Assembly (NCBI RefSeq): GCF_000331995.1
Contig: NC_020134.1
Coordinates: 682,001-746,000 of the forward strand
Source of the DNA: Thermoclostridium stercorarium subsp. stercorarium DSM 8532
GTDB taxonomy: Bacteria > Bacillota > Clostridia > DSM-8532
Reading direction: 5' to 3'
Length of the DNA: 64,000 nucleotides
Notes under the pieces: generated by a model
The model's input: the letters and a program-made list of their open reading frames with translations, nothing else
Database searches by the model: none
What the model was told of the DNA's origin: nothing
Part shown: piece after piece, positions 9,352-18,857 of the stretch
Layout of the letters: each line of letters starts with the position of its first letter
Position numbering within the stretch: position 1 is the stretch's first letter
Translations under genes and position numbers: made by a program

Positions 9352-10305
9352 ATGGAAGCAAACTCTGCTAAGAAGCGTAAAAGCGTGTGGAATACCATAG
9401 TTGCGCAGCATGAGCTTATAATTATGAGCGTTCCGTTGCTGCTGTATAAAATTTTATTTTCTTATGTGCCGATCGCAGGCTGGGCAATGGCTTTCCAGGA
9501 TTATAAACCTTCAATAAGAAGTTTCTGGAAGCAGAAATGGGTTGGCTTTGATAACTTTGTAAATCTATTTACGGGATTAAACGGAGAACGCTTTTTAAGG
9601 GATCTGAAAAACACTCTGGGGCAGAGTTTCCTGACCCTATTGCTTGGCTATATCGGTGCAATAAGCCTGGCATTATTGTTAAATGAAGTTAAAAATACAA
9701 CGTTTAAAAAAATTGTTCAAAACATTACATACATGCCTCACTTTTTGTCGTGGGTCATAGTTACCGGACTGGTTTCAACAATGCTTGCCATTCCTACAAG
9801 CGGCGGTATAATAAACGACGTACTGATAAGACTGGGTTTAATAGACGAGCCAATTATGTTTTTATCGGAACCCAAATATTTTTGGTGGATTGTAGCCTTT
9901 TCAAATTTATGGAAGGAAATGGGCTGGAATACTATCATATATCTCGCGGCAATGACGTCTATCGATCCAACACTGTATGAAGCCGCAGTTATAGACGGTG
10001 CGAACAGGTATCAAAAGATGTGGCATATCACACTGCCGGGGATTAAATCGACAATTGTTGTTCTGCTTATTATGAATATCGGCCATTTGCTGGAGGCGGG
10101 ATTTGAAATTCAGTATTTCCTTGGGAACGGCCTTGTTGTTGAAAAAGCCGAGATTATCGATATTTTTGTTCTGAAATACGGAATTCAGATGGGGAATTAT
10201 TCCCTCGCAACTGCCGCAGGCATTTTCAAAACATTTGTGAGTATAATTCTTATTTCCATAGCTAACTTCATAGCCGATCGCCTTGGCGAAGAGAAACTGA
10301 TATAG
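9352..10305 (+). CDS. ABC permease, LplB-like (first transmembrane subunit)
   Basis: 317-residue inner-membrane subunit of the binding-protein-dependent importer. It shows about six hydrophobic segments and the cytoplasmic EAA loop (YEAAVIDGANRYQKMWHITLPG, about residues 205-226; conserved core EAA-x3-G) that contacts the ATPase. N-terminal segment LLLYKILFSYVPIAGW is typical of the LplB family. Preceded by GGAGG and the hairpin at 9303, and followed 11 bp later by the second permease. Confidence 0.93.
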   Translation: MEANSAKKRKSVWNTIVAQHELIIMSVPLLLYKILFSYVPIAGWAMAFQDYKPSIRSFWKQKWVGFDNFVNLFTGLNGERFLRDLKNTLGQSFLTLLLGYIGAISLALLLNEVKNTTFKKIVQNITYMPHFLSWVIVTGLVSTMLAIPTSGGIINDVLIRLGLIDEPIMFLSEPKYFWWIVAFSNLWKEMGWNTIIYLAAMTSIDPTLYEAAVIDGANRYQKMWHITLPGIKSTIVVLLIMNIGHLLEAGFEIQYFLGNGLVVEKAEIIDIFVLKYGIQMGNYSLATAAGIFKTFVSIILISIANFIADRLGEEKLI

Positions 10306-10316
10306 GAGCGGGTAAC

Positions 10317-11249
10317 ATGGGTGTGAAAAAAAGGAAAAAAGTTGATATAGAGAATATTATCTTTACAACGTTAAATACTACCTATTTAATTTTTCTTTGT
10401 GTCGTAATGATATATCCTATGTTGAATACCCTGGCGGTATCCTTCAACGAGCCGCTTGATACCGTCCGCGGGGGTATTTACATATGGCCGAGAAAATTCA
10501 CATTATACAATTATTATGTGGTATTTAACATGGATACCATTTACAATGCCTTTTATATAAGCGTTACAAAAACAATAGTCATAGTGGTTACGAATTTGTT
10601 TTTCACTTCCATGCTGGCGTATACGATAAGCAGGAAGGAGTATATTTTCAGAAAATTTATAACAACTGTTTTTGTATTAACGATGTATTTTAATGCAGGG
10701 CTCATACCGAATTATTTGCTTATTAAAAAGCTGGGGCTGCTCAATACCTTCAGTGTGTATTGGATTCCCAACATTGTCAGTGCTTTTAATCTGATAGTCA
10801 TGCGTACATACATAAAGACCATACCCGAGAGCTTAATTGAATCAGCCAAAATTGACGGAGCAAGAGAATTTCATATATACTGGCGGATTGTCCTTCCGTT
10901 GATTACACCATGCCTCGCGACAATAGCGCTGTTTGTTGCGGTTGGTTCATGGAACTCGTGGTTTGATACATTTCTGTATAATTCAGCAAGGCAGGATTTA
11001 TCAACTTTGCAGTATGAGCTGCAGAAGCTGCTGTCCAGCACAATGACCGCCGGTACGCGCGGAGCCCCGGCAGGTATAAACGAAGCAGGAAGGGCGGGAA
11101 CTTCGGGAACTGGCTCGGGAAATGTTACCACCCCTCAGTCCATCCGCGCCGCAATCACAATTTTCACATCAGTGCCGATACTGTTGGTTTATCCGTTCCT
11201 CCAAAGATACTTTATACACGGCCTTGCCATAGGAAGCGTAAAAGAATGA
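10317..11249 (+). CDS. ABC permease, YtcP/AraQ-like (second transmembrane subunit)
   Basis: 310-residue partner permease. Six membrane segments are predicted, and the EAA loop is seen as LIESAKIDGAREFHIYWRI (about 170-190). Odd feature: between the fifth and sixth membrane segments (about residues 242-275) there is a Gly/Ala/Ser/Thr-rich stretch (GTRGAPAGINEAGRAGTSGT and following), more extended than usual for this loop. Cotranscribed with the upstream permease. Confidence 0.92.
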   Translation: MGVKKRKKVDIENIIFTTLNTTYLIFLCVVMIYPMLNTLAVSFNEPLDTVRGGIYIWPRKFTLYNYYVVFNMDTIYNAFYISVTKTIVIVVTNLFFTSMLAYTISRKEYIFRKFITTVFVLTMYFNAGLIPNYLLIKKLGLLNTFSVYWIPNIVSAFNLIVMRTYIKTIPESLIESAKIDGAREFHIYWRIVLPLITPCLATIALFVAVGSWNSWFDTFLYNSARQDLSTLQYELQKLLSSTMTAGTRGAPAGINEAGRAGTSGTGSGNVTTPQSIRAAITIFTSVPILLVYPFLQRYFIHGLAIGSVKE

Positions 11250-11304
11250 TGCTTTATATAAATTAGCATTTTACATCATATGTTTGGGAACAGGTACAAT
11301 ATAA

Positions 11305-11337
11305 CCGGTGTATGGTCCGGCTTACCATAAACACCGG
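11305..11337 (+). other. Long inverted repeat in the xylanase 5' region
   Basis: CCGGTGTATGGT at 11305-11316 can pair with ACCAT-AA-ACACCGG at 11324-11337 (12 bp with a 2-nt bulge, 7-nt loop). No T-run follows, so it is not a simple terminator. A weak TTTACA (11270) and TACAAT (11295) pair lies just upstream, which would put the hairpin at the 5' end of a xylanase transcript. It may be an operator or a 5' stabilising structure. Confidence 0.6.
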
Positions 11338-11365
11338 AAAACTATAAAAACGGAGGTGAGTTTGC

Positions 11366-14300
11366 ATGAATGGCCGTAATGGGGGTAAAAGACCTATAGC
11401 GAGCCTGCTTGTGCTCACACTTGCATTTTTATTCATTCCGGTAACGAAGGCAGAAACAACGGTTTATCATGAGACTTTTGCCGAAGGAAAGGGAGCGGCG
11501 GTACAGTCAGGCGGGGCGACCATTACGCACGTTACCGGAAAATTTTTTGACGGCAACGGGGACGGAGCGGCACTGTACATATCCAACAGAGTGAACAACT
11601 GGGACGCTGCAGATTTCAGATTCAGCGACATAGGTCTTCAGGACGGAAGAATTTATAAAATAACGGTAAAGGGATATGTGGATCCCGATGTTCATGTACC
11701 GGAGGGTTCCCAGATATGGCTTCAGACCGTTAACAGCTATGGGTGGTGGGGCAGTACCGACATAAAGGCCGGTGAAGCCTTTACTCTGACGGGCGTATAT
11801 AAGGTGGATACAACCAATGATTATGCTCTGAGGATTCAGTCCAATGACACCGGAGCATTTGTTCCGTTTTATATCGGTGAAATATTGATCACCGAAGAAA
11901 CGGTTCCTCAGGATGACAGCCGAAATGGGAATAAAACTCATGCTGAGAAGTTCACACCCATAACCTTTGAGGACCAAACCACAGGCGGATTTACAGGCAG
12001 GGCAGGAACCGAAATTCTTACGGTAACCGATGAGGCAAACCATACCGATGGCGGAAGATATTCGCTTAAAGTCGGGGGAAGGAACGACACATGGCATGGC
12101 CCGGCGTTGGGTGTGGAAAAATACGTGGATCAGGGTTACGAATATAAAGTGGCGGTTTATGTCAGGCTGATTTCACCTGAAAGTGCACAACTGCAACTGT
12201 CAACGCAAATTGGTGAAGGCACATCGGCAAGTTACGTAAACCTTGCGAAAAAGAATGTTGCAATCAGTGACGGCTGGGTTCTGCTGGAAGGTACATACCG
12301 CTACGACAATCTTGGCGGAGGGTACCTGACAATATATGTGGAGAGCCCTGACAGCCCTGAGGCATCATTTTATATTGACGACATCAACTTTGAACCCACG
12401 GGCATGAAATCTGAAGAGATTGAAAAAGGTTTAAAATCCTTGAAGGATGTGTATAAGGATAATTTTCTCACCGGCACGGCGATATCATTGCGTGACCTGG
12501 AAGGTGTAAGGTTTGAGCTTCTGAAAAAACATTTCAATGCGGTAACTGCGGAAAATGCAATGAAGCCTTCCGAATTGCAGCGTGAGAAGGGAAATTTTAC
12601 CTTTGACGGGGCAGACAGGCTTGTAAACGCCGCAATAAGTGCAGGAATGAAAGTACACGGGCATACGCTGGTATGGCACCAGCAGACCCCCGCGTGGATG
12701 AATATTAAGTTGGATAGCGGAGGAAATATTGTATACCTCAGCAGGGAAGAAGCGCTTGAAAATATGAGAAATCATATAAGAACCGTTATTGAGCATTTTG
12801 GCGACAAGGTTATATCGTGGGATGTTGTAAACGAAGCAATGAGCGACAATCCTTCCAATCCTTCCGACTGGAGAGGATCACTGCGTAAATCGCCTTGGTA
12901 TTATGCCATTGGCGAAGACTACGTGGAACAGGCTTTCCTTGCCGCGAGAGAGGTGCTGGATGAACACCCCGAATGGGATATTAAGCTTTACTACAACGAT
13001 TACAACCTTGATAACCAGAACAAAGCTTTGGCTGTTTACAACATGGTAAGAGAACTTAACGAAAAATACCAGAAAACTCATCCGGGAAAACTCCTTATCG
13101 ACGGTATAGGCATGCAGGGACATTATTCTGTAAATACAAATCCGAAGAATGTTGAACTGTCACTGAAGCGGTTTACCGAACTGGGTGTGGAGGTCAGCAT
13201 AAGCGAACTGGATATCCGTGCGGGCAGCAATTATCAGCTCACCGAGAAAGAGGCGAATGCCCAGGCCTACCTTTACGCTCAGTTGTTCAAAATTTTCCGT
13301 GAATATTCCGACAGTATTGCACGGGTTACGTTCTGGGGAATGGATGACGGTACAAGCTGGAGGGCGGAAGAAAGCCCGCTGCTGTTTGACAGGACCCTAA
13401 AAGCCAAACCTGCGTATTACGCTGTTGCAGATCCGGACGAATTCATTGAGAAATATAAGCCTGAAACAATAGAAGCCAACCGGGCATATGCGGTTTACGG
13501 CACACCTGAAATTGACGGAAAAACCGATGAAGTTTGGAACAAGGCACCTGAGCTGAAAATTAACAGGTACCAGACCGCTTGGCATGGCGCCGACGGCACC
13601 GCAAGGGTTCTTTACGACGAAAACAACCTGTACGTTCTGATCAAGGTTAATGACACACAGCTTGATAAAGGAAGCCCAAATCCATGGGAGCAGGATTCGG
13701 TTGAAATATTTATAGACGAAAATAATGCAAAAACATCATTTTATGAGGAAGACGACGGCCAGTACAGGGTTAACTTTGAAAACGAGACATCCTTTAATCC
13801 GGAAAGTATAGCCGGCGGTTTTGAATCGGCCGCGGAAGTTTCGGGAACAAACTATACCTTGGAAGTGAAAATACCGTTCAGGACCGTGAAACCCGTCAGC
13901 AATATGCAAATCGGATTTGACGTGCAGATTAACGACGGAAAAAACGGAGTGCGGCAGAGCATTGCAACATGGAATGACCCGACTGGAAATGCATGGCAGG
14001 ATACTTCGGTTTTCGGTATTCTTACTTTGAAATCAAAAAATCCGGTTACCCGCGGTGAAGCCATTGTAAAAATTATGAAGGCTTATGATATGGAACCACT
14101 GGAAAACTGGAACGACAATTTCTCCGATGCTTCGGGAAGCTACGCGGGATATTACGCGAGAGCAAAGGAAACGGGTTTTGTCAGCGGTATCGGGGACAAT
14201 AAGATAGGTGCTGAAATTCCGCTTACCCGGGAAATGTTTTTTACAATGATTTATAATATCGAACGAATAACAGGGAAAATGCAGGGGATAGATATTTCAG

Positions 14301-14464
14301 ACGCGGAACTTACACTTTTCAGCGATTATAACGACTTGTCGGAGTGGGCCGAAGAGGCAGTTAAGGCATTGGTTAAATCAGGCAGGATCAAAATTAACGG
14401 CGATTTATTGCCGAAGGCGCTTATGGACGCTGAAGAAGTGGAGGCATTTTTAAGATTAAGATAA
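11366..14464 (+). CDS. Secreted, surface-anchored endo-1,4-beta-xylanase (CBM22-CBM22-GH10-CBM9-SLH)
   Basis: 1032 residues cleaving internal beta-1,4 bonds of xylan outside the cell. Order: signal peptide (1-29, cleavage near TKAE), CBM22-type module (about 32-178), second CBM22 (about 195-344), GH10 catalytic barrel (about 355-697), CBM9 (about 708-897), and a C-terminal region with SLH-like repeats (about 898-1032; NPVTRGEAI and IPLTREMFF signatures). GH10 acid/base Glu490 is in SWDVVNEAM and nucleophile Glu614 in ISELDIR; the [12 protein letters not shown] motif is intact. SLH repeats would tether it to secondary wall polymers. The layout matches clostridial Xyn10B-type xylanases. Preceded by the importer genes, so uptake and hydrolysis are probably coupled. 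Confidence 0.96.
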   Translation: MNGRNGGKRPIASLLVLTLAFLFIPVTKAETTVYHETFAEGKGAAVQSGGATITHVTGKFFDGNGDGAALYISNRVNNWDAADFRFSDIGLQDGRIYKITVKGYVDPDVHVPEGSQIWLQTVNSYGWWGSTDIKAGEAFTLTGVYKVDTTNDYALRIQSNDTGAFVPFYIGEILITEETVPQDDSRNGNKTHAEKFTPITFEDQTTGGFTGRAGTEILTVTDEANHTDGGRYSLKVGGRNDTWHGPALGVEKYVDQGYEYKVAVYVRLISPESAQLQLSTQIGEGTSASYVNLAKKNVAISDGWVLLEGTYRYDNLGGGYLTIYVESPDSPEASFYIDDINFEPTGMKSEEIEKGLKSLKDVYKDNFLTGTAISLRDLEGVRFELLKKHFNAVTAENAMKPSELQREKGNFTFDGADRLVNAAISAGMKVHGHTLVWHQQTPAWMNIKLDSGGNIVYLSREEALENMRNHIRTVIEHFGDKVISWDVVNEAMSDNPSNPSDWRGSLRKSPWYYAIGEDYVEQAFLAAREVLDEHPEWDIKLYYNDYNLDNQNKALAVYNMVRELNEKYQKTHPGKLLIDGIGMQGHYSVNTNPKNVELSLKRFTELGVEVSISELDIRAGSNYQLTEKEANAQAYLYAQLFKIFREYSDSIARVTFWGMDDGTSWRAEESPLLFDRTLKAKPAYYAVADPDEFIEKYKPETIEANRAYAVYGTPEIDGKTDEVWNKAPELKINRYQTAWHGADGTARVLYDENNLYVLIKVNDTQLDKGSPNPWEQDSVEIFIDENNAKTSFYEEDDGQYRVNFENETSFNPESIAGGFESAAEVSGTNYTLEVKIPFRTVKPVSNMQIGFDVQINDGKNGVRQSIATWNDPTGNAWQDTSVFGILTLKSKNPVTRGEAIVKIMKAYDMEPLENWNDNFSDASGSYAGYYARAKETGFVSGIGDNKIGAEIPLTREMFFTMIYNIERITGKMQGIDISDAELTLFSDYNDLSEWAEEAVKALVKSGRIKINGDLLPKALMDAEEVEAFLRLR

Positions 14465-14488
14465 TTTATATACAAGCGTAGTAAAAAT

Positions 14489-14550
14489 ACACCCGGACGG
14501 GCTGCTTTTACAGAAGTGATGACAGGACCTGTCCGGGTGTTTTATCTTTT
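14489..14550 (+). terminator. Terminator after the xylanase gene
   Basis: 10-bp perfect stem ACACCCGGAC/GTCCGGGTGT enclosing a 32-nt loop, followed by TTTATCTTTT. Confidence 0.8.
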
Positions 14551-14624
14551 ATATTTACAAAACTAATCTTTCCTTCAGACAGCGGGCGCGCCTTGTGTCG
14601 CAGTGTGTACAGCCTAAATCCCGG

Positions 14625-14654
14625 TTGACAATTGATTACAAATTAATTTATAAT
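14625..14654 (+). promoter_or_regulatory. Consensus sigma-A promoter of the hisS operon
   Basis: TTGACA (14625-14630), 18-bp spacer, TATAAT (14649-14654). Transcription would begin near 14661, at the 5' end of the T-box leader. Confidence 0.88.
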
Positions 14655-14660
14655 CAATAT

Positions 14661-14912
14661 CAATACAATAAAGGCGATGAAAGGGAGTAGTTACCGTTCT
14701 GTCCACGAAGGAACAGTGCCGCGACGGAGAGCGTTTTTGGGGCAAACAGTACGGTTAAAAAACACCCGGGAGCCTGTCGGGTGAAAGGTATTATTTCCCG
14801 TAGTCCGGCACGAGTTGTATGCGATAAGGACATAAACGGAGCTGAAACTTCTCATAAGATGGAACCACGGGAATGCCTCTCGTCCCTTCTTTGGTGGACA
14901 GAGGTTTTTTTG
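14661..14912 (+). ncRNA. T-box riboswitch controlling hisS-aspS-lepB
   Basis: A leader that reads uncharged tRNA and decides between termination and read-through. The conserved T-box (AAGATGGAACCACGG, 14856-14870) is followed by a terminator with stem CCTCT-GTCC/GGAC-AGAGG (14876-14905) and T7. Upstream lies a Stem I with GGGAGTAG (AGTA S-turn) and a GGAGAGCG segment, with helix ACCGT/ACGGT above the specifier loop. The specifier on the 3' side is probably CAC (His, 14763-14765) in a run of A; AAC at 14761-14763 is an alternative reading. CAC is favoured because hisS is the first gene. Confidence 0.92.
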
Positions 14913-14957
14913 TTCCGAAAACAGGCAGGATTTTTATTATTAATGGGAGTGATGCGA

Positions 14958-16235
14958 ATGTTGACAAGTGCGCCCAAGGGGACAAAGGATATACTGCCGG
15001 ACGAGATATATAAATGGTATTATGTTGAGGAGAAATTCAGAGAAATGGCCGAAAGGTTTGGCTTCAGAGAGATCCGCATTCCTGTGTTTGAACATACCGA
15101 ACTGTTTCAGCGGGGTGTTGGGGATACAACCGACATCGTTCAGAAAGAAATGTATACTTTTAATGACAAGGCGGGAAGGAGTCTGACGTTAAGACCTGAG
15201 GGAACAGCAGGTGTTGTTAGAAGTTATATCCAGAACGGTATGTCATCATGGCCGCAACCTGTAAAGCTGTTTTATAATATTACTGCGTATAGGTATGAGA
15301 ATGTTCAGAAAGGAAGGTACCGTGAGTTCCATCAGTTTGGTGCGGAACTGTTCGGAGCTGCCGATCCCGGCGCCGATGCCGAGATTATATCCTTTTTACA
15401 TCTGTATTTCATGGAACTGGGCATTAAAAATCTTAAATTGAACATTAACAGTATTGGATGTCCGGCCTGCCGTGAAAAATACAATAGAATACTAAAAGAT
15501 TTTCTAAGAACAAAGCTTGACAGGCTTTGCGAAACATGCCGTGATCGGTTCAACAGAAATCCCATGAGAATTCTGGACTGCAAGGTTGAAACGTGCCAGA
15601 ACGAACTTACCGATGTCCCTGCACTGCTGGATTATATATGTGATGACTGCAGAGAACACTTTGAGAAGCTCAAGGAAAAACTCGCCATTATGGAAATACC
15701 TTATTCAGTAGACAAAAGGATTGTCCGCGGGCTTGATTATTACACCCGTACGGTATTTGAATTTGTATCCGAAAATATTGGCTCGCAGGGAACGGTTTGC
15801 GGCGGCGGCAGGTATGACGGGCTTGTTGAAGCCTGCGGAGGGAATCCCACTCCGGGTATCGGATTTGCGCTTGGCGTTGAAAGGCTTTTGCTCGAAATGG
15901 AAAGCCAGAATATTGAAATACCAAAGCCCGAAGGCCCGGATATTTTCATAGGTTATATCGGCGAAAAAGCGCAAAGGCTTGCAGAAATCATTACGCTGAA
16001 GCTTCGTGCCGCAGGCATACGATGTGAAAAGGATATTATGGGCAGAAGCGTAAAAGCCCAGATGAAATATGCAAACAAAATTAACGCCCGTTTTGTTGTC
16101 ATTCTTGGTGACGACGAGGTTGAAAGCGGAAAAGCGGAGTTAAAGAACATGGCGACCGGTGAGACAAAAGATGTTCATATAGATACAATAGTCGACAGAC
16201 TGTTAAAATATAAACAGGGCAATAAAAATGAATAA
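14958..16235 (+). CDS. hisS: Histidyl-tRNA synthetase
   Basis: 425-residue class II aminoacyl-tRNA synthetase charging tRNA-His. Motif 1 begins after APKGTKDILPDE; motif 2 is seen in LRPEGTAGVVRSYI and YRYENVQKGRYREFHQFG; the HisRS signatures VRGLDYYTRTVFE and GGGRYDGL are intact, and motif 3 is GIGFALGVERL. The C-terminal anticodon-binding domain is at about 325-415. The reading frame stays open upstream through the T-box, but ATG at 14958 is chosen: it follows GGGAG by 8 bp and matches the family N terminus. First gene of hisS-aspS-lepB. Confidence 0.97.
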   Translation: MLTSAPKGTKDILPDEIYKWYYVEEKFREMAERFGFREIRIPVFEHTELFQRGVGDTTDIVQKEMYTFNDKAGRSLTLRPEGTAGVVRSYIQNGMSSWPQPVKLFYNITAYRYENVQKGRYREFHQFGAELFGAADPGADAEIISFLHLYFMELGIKNLKLNINSIGCPACREKYNRILKDFLRTKLDRLCETCRDRFNRNPMRILDCKVETCQNELTDVPALLDYICDDCREHFEKLKEKLAIMEIPYSVDKRIVRGLDYYTRTVFEFVSENIGSQGTVCGGGRYDGLVEACGGNPTPGIGFALGVERLLLEMESQNIEIPKPEGPDIFIGYIGEKAQRLAEIITLKLRAAGIRCEKDIMGRSVKAQMKYANKINARFVVILGDDEVESGKAELKNMATGETKDVHIDTIVDRLLKYKQGNKNE

Positions 16236-16267
16236 ATTAATACCTATGACTTAAAGGAGATGAAGTT

Positions 16268-18058
16268 ATGGCGGAAAAGCTGACCGGTTTGAAACGGACT
16301 CATATGTGCGGTGAAGTCAGCGACCTGGATGTCGGTCATGAAATTGTGGTTATGGGCTGGGTTCAGAGAAGAAGGGAACTTGGCAAGCTGATATTTGTCG
16401 ATCTCCGTGACAGGACAGGAATATTGCAGATTGTATTCAAAAGCGAACTGGACAGTGAGCTCCACAGCAAGGCTTTGCAGCTCCGCAATGAATATGTTAT
16501 CGCTGTAAGGGGAGTTTTGCAAATACGTGAAGATATAAATCCCAATCTTAAAACCGGGAAATGGGAAGTGGTGGCCAAGGAACTCAGGATATTAAGCAAG
16601 GCTGACACGCCACCCATCCATATTGAAGACGTGGTGGACACAAGCGAGGCTACCAGACTGAAATACAGGTACCTGGATCTGAGAAGGCCCGTTATGCAGA
16701 AAAATCTCATGTTGCGGCACAGGGTGGCCAAGGTGGCCAGGGATTATTTCGATGAAAAGGGATTTATTGAAATAGAAACTCCTGTTCTGATAAAGAGTAC
16801 TCCGGAAGGTGCGAGGGATTATCTCGTTCCAAGCCGCGTATTTCCGGGAAAATTTTTCGCACTTCCCCAGTCTCCGCAGCTGTTCAAGCAGATTTTGATG
16901 GTTTCCGGATTCGACAGATATTTTCAGATAGCGAAATGTTTCAGAGACGAGGATTTGCGTGCCGACAGACAGCCGGAATTTACACAGATAGACCTTGAGA
17001 TGTCTTTTGTTGACATTCCGGATGTATTGGAAGTATGTGAAGGTTTTTTAAAGCGTGTATATGGTGAGGTACTTGGAATAGACATTGATATTCCGTTCCC
17101 GAGGATGACCTATGCAGAGGCAATGGAACGGTTTGGTTCCGATAAGCCCGATACCCGTTTCGGAATGGAATTGGTAAATGTAAGCGATATAGTTAAAAAT
17201 TCGGCTTTCAAGGTTTTTTCCGGAGCCATTGAAAACGGCGGAAGCGTAAGAGCTATAAATGCAAAGGGGTGCGGCAGCAAATTCTCAAGGAAGGAAATCG
17301 ACGCGCTGACCGATGTGGTCAAGACCTACGGCGCAAAAGGAATGGCCTGGATTGCCGTTGAAGACGGGAATTTAAGGTCTTCATTTACAAAATTCCTTAC
17401 CGATGAGGAAATTCACGGAATACTCAAAAGAGTTCAGGCAGAACCGGGAGATCTTATCTGTTTTGTGGCGGATTCTGACAGCATTGTATTTGACGCTCTT
17501 GGCCATTTGCGCCTGGAAATTGCGAAAAAACTCAACCTTCTGGACGAAAACAAAAACAATTTCCTTTGGGTAACCGAGTTCCCGCTGCTTGAATATGACG
17601 ACGAGGAGAAACGCTGGGTGGCGAAACACCATCCGTTTACATCACCGATGGATGAGGACATCCCGTTGCTTGATACCGATCCCGGTAAAGTGCGGGCAAA
17701 GGCTTACGATATTGTACTTAACGGCATAGAACTGGGCGGAGGAAGTATCCGTATCCATGATCAGGAACTCCAGAAAAAAATATTTAACGTTATTGGAATC
17801 TCTGATGAAGAAGCCCAGCGGAGATTCGGCTTCCTGCTTGAGGCTTTCAGGTATGGAACACCGCCTCATGGTGGCCTTGCTTTCGGCCTGGACAGAATGG
17901 TTATGCTCATGGCAAAGTGCGATTCGATACGTGACGTTATAGCATTCCCGAAAGTACAGAATTCTTCGTGCCTGATGACAGGCGCTCCTGATTTTGTTGA
18001 TGAGAAACAGCTCGAAGAATTGCATATTAGAACGGTGATACCCGAAGATGAAAAATGA
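16268..18058 (+). CDS. aspS: Aspartyl-tRNA synthetase
   Basis: 596-residue bacterial-type AspRS: N-terminal OB-fold anticodon-binding domain (GWVQRRRELGKLIFVDLRDR), class II catalytic core (RYLDLRRP; FRDEDLRADRQPEFTQIDLEMSF = motif 2 region, key residues FRDEDLRADRQPEFTQ), a GAD insertion domain in the middle and motif 3 in GLAFGLDRMVMLM near the C terminus. Length matches the bacterial family (~590). Strong AAAGGAG ribosome site; 32 bp after hisS and under the same T-box. Its end overlaps lepB by 11 bp. Whether it is Asp-specific or also Asn-charging (non-discriminating) cannot be decided here. Confidence 0.97.
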   Translation: MAEKLTGLKRTHMCGEVSDLDVGHEIVVMGWVQRRRELGKLIFVDLRDRTGILQIVFKSELDSELHSKALQLRNEYVIAVRGVLQIREDINPNLKTGKWEVVAKELRILSKADTPPIHIEDVVDTSEATRLKYRYLDLRRPVMQKNLMLRHRVAKVARDYFDEKGFIEIETPVLIKSTPEGARDYLVPSRVFPGKFFALPQSPQLFKQILMVSGFDRYFQIAKCFRDEDLRADRQPEFTQIDLEMSFVDIPDVLEVCEGFLKRVYGEVLGIDIDIPFPRMTYAEAMERFGSDKPDTRFGMELVNVSDIVKNSAFKVFSGAIENGGSVRAINAKGCGSKFSRKEIDALTDVVKTYGAKGMAWIAVEDGNLRSSFTKFLTDEEIHGILKRVQAEPGDLICFVADSDSIVFDALGHLRLEIAKKLNLLDENKNNFLWVTEFPLLEYDDEEKRWVAKHHPFTSPMDEDIPLLDTDPGKVRAKAYDIVLNGIELGGGSIRIHDQELQKKIFNVIGISDEEAQRRFGFLLEAFRYGTPPHGGLAFGLDRMVMLMAKCDSIRDVIAFPKVQNSSCLMTGAPDFVDEKQLEELHIRTVIPEDEK

Positions 18059-18593
18059 GGCTTTGAAGAAGGAAATAATAGAGTGGCTGGTGCATATTGC
18101 ACTGGCCATTATTGTAACTTTGGCAGCTGTGAATTACATATGCCAGTTTACGATAGTCAAGGGAAATTCCATGCTGCCCACGTTACAGGACAATAATATT
18201 CTGGTAATAGAAAAGCTTTCACTGCATTTTGGCGGTATTAAACCGGGAGATATTGTGGTACTCAGAATACCCGATTTACTCGGAAAGGGCAAGGTATATG
18301 CCGTGAAAAGGGTAATTGCAACCGAAGGCCAGAAGGTTGAAATAAAGGACGGAAAAGTATTTGTAGACGGGGAAGAGCTTCAGGAAACCTATACCACCGG
18401 CAGTGACACCTTTGCAACGGGGGAATTCAGTAACATTGTGGTTCCTGAAAACTGCATCTATGTACTTGGCGACAACCGCCTCCCCGGAGCAAGCAAAGAC
18501 AGCCGTACCTTTGGTCCGTTAAGCGAGGGGACAATAATCGGCAAAGTGGTTTTCAGGCTTTACCCATTCAGCGAAATAGGTCCGGTAGAATAG
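18048..18593 (+). CDS. lepB: Type I signal peptidase
   Basis: 181-residue membrane serine protease removing signal peptides from exported proteins. One N-terminal membrane helix (about 14-32), nucleophile Ser41 in VKGNSMLPTL, general base Lys87 in YAVKRVIA, and the GDNR...SKDSR box near residues 142-153: the Gram-positive SipS-type layout. The start overlaps the aspS 3' end by 11 bp, so translation is probably coupled; its presence in a T-box-controlled tRNA-synthetase operon links it to histidine availability. Terminator downstream. Confidence 0.95.
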   Translation: MKNEALKKEIIEWLVHIALAIIVTLAAVNYICQFTIVKGNSMLPTLQDNNILVIEKLSLHFGGIKPGDIVVLRIPDLLGKGKVYAVKRVIATEGQKVEIKDGKVFVDGEELQETYTTGSDTFATGEFSNIVVPENCIYVLGDNRLPGASKDSRTFGPLSEGTIIGKVVFRLYPFSEIGPVE

Positions 18594-18666
18594 CCGGAAA
18601 AAAATTCATATTATTTATGACCATGTATAACGTTAAGTCAATAGAGAAAGGCGGATTTAATACAAT

Positions 18667-18707
18667 GGCTGATGCGCAATGGAAGTGTATCAGCCAATTT
18701 TTTTTAT
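18667..18707 (+). terminator. Terminator of the hisS-aspS-lepB operon
   Basis: Stem GGCTGAT/ATCAGCC (7 bp, 15-nt loop) followed by AATTTTTTTTATT. Confidence 0.82.
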
Positions 18708-18775
18708 TCCGACGTGGAGTATGAGTTTTTTATTCCGTCCGGAAAACGTTTTTGCGCAGGATTAAATTTTTCGTG

Positions 18776-18803
18776 TTTACATTTTTTTATTTTCAGGCTC
18801 TTT
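18776..18803 (+). promoter_or_regulatory. TcdR/UviA-type promoter of the 18858 gene
   Basis: TTTACA (18776-18781), 16-bp spacer, CTCTTT (18798-18803). Over 38 positions the flanking sequence is strikingly like that before the gene at 45418, with no gaps. TTTACA is the hallmark -35 of the TcdR/BotR/UviA sigma group, and a member of that group is encoded at 44410-44952. Confidence 0.7.
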
Positions 18804-18811
18804 TATAGGTG

Positions 18812-18825
18812 GTTAAGCGCTTAAC
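18812..18825. repeat. Perfect 14-bp palindrome at the predicted transcript start
   Basis: GTTAAGCGCTTAAC, beginning about 8 bp after the -10 element. It could be a repressor operator (central CG as in LacI-family sites) or a 5'-terminal mRNA hairpin. The equivalent promoter at 45326 also has a palindrome here but of different sequence, favouring an RNA role. Confidence 0.7.
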
Positions 18826-18857
18826 AATAAAAAAATTAATGAAGGGAGATGATATTT

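Noticed and set aside
14781-14957. N-terminal extension of hisS (59 extra codons)
   Set aside because: It is the T-box leader and its terminator read as protein; ATG at 14958 has a proper ribosome site and matches the family N terminus.
18812-18825. LacI-family operator
   Set aside because: Possible from the central CG, but the sister promoter has a different palindrome and no LacI-type gene is in the window; kept as a palindrome only.
18849-18857. Upstream in-frame ATG for the 18858 gene (and 45409 for the 45418 gene)
   Set aside because: Both lie directly against the ribosome site; the second ATG has correct spacing in both genes.
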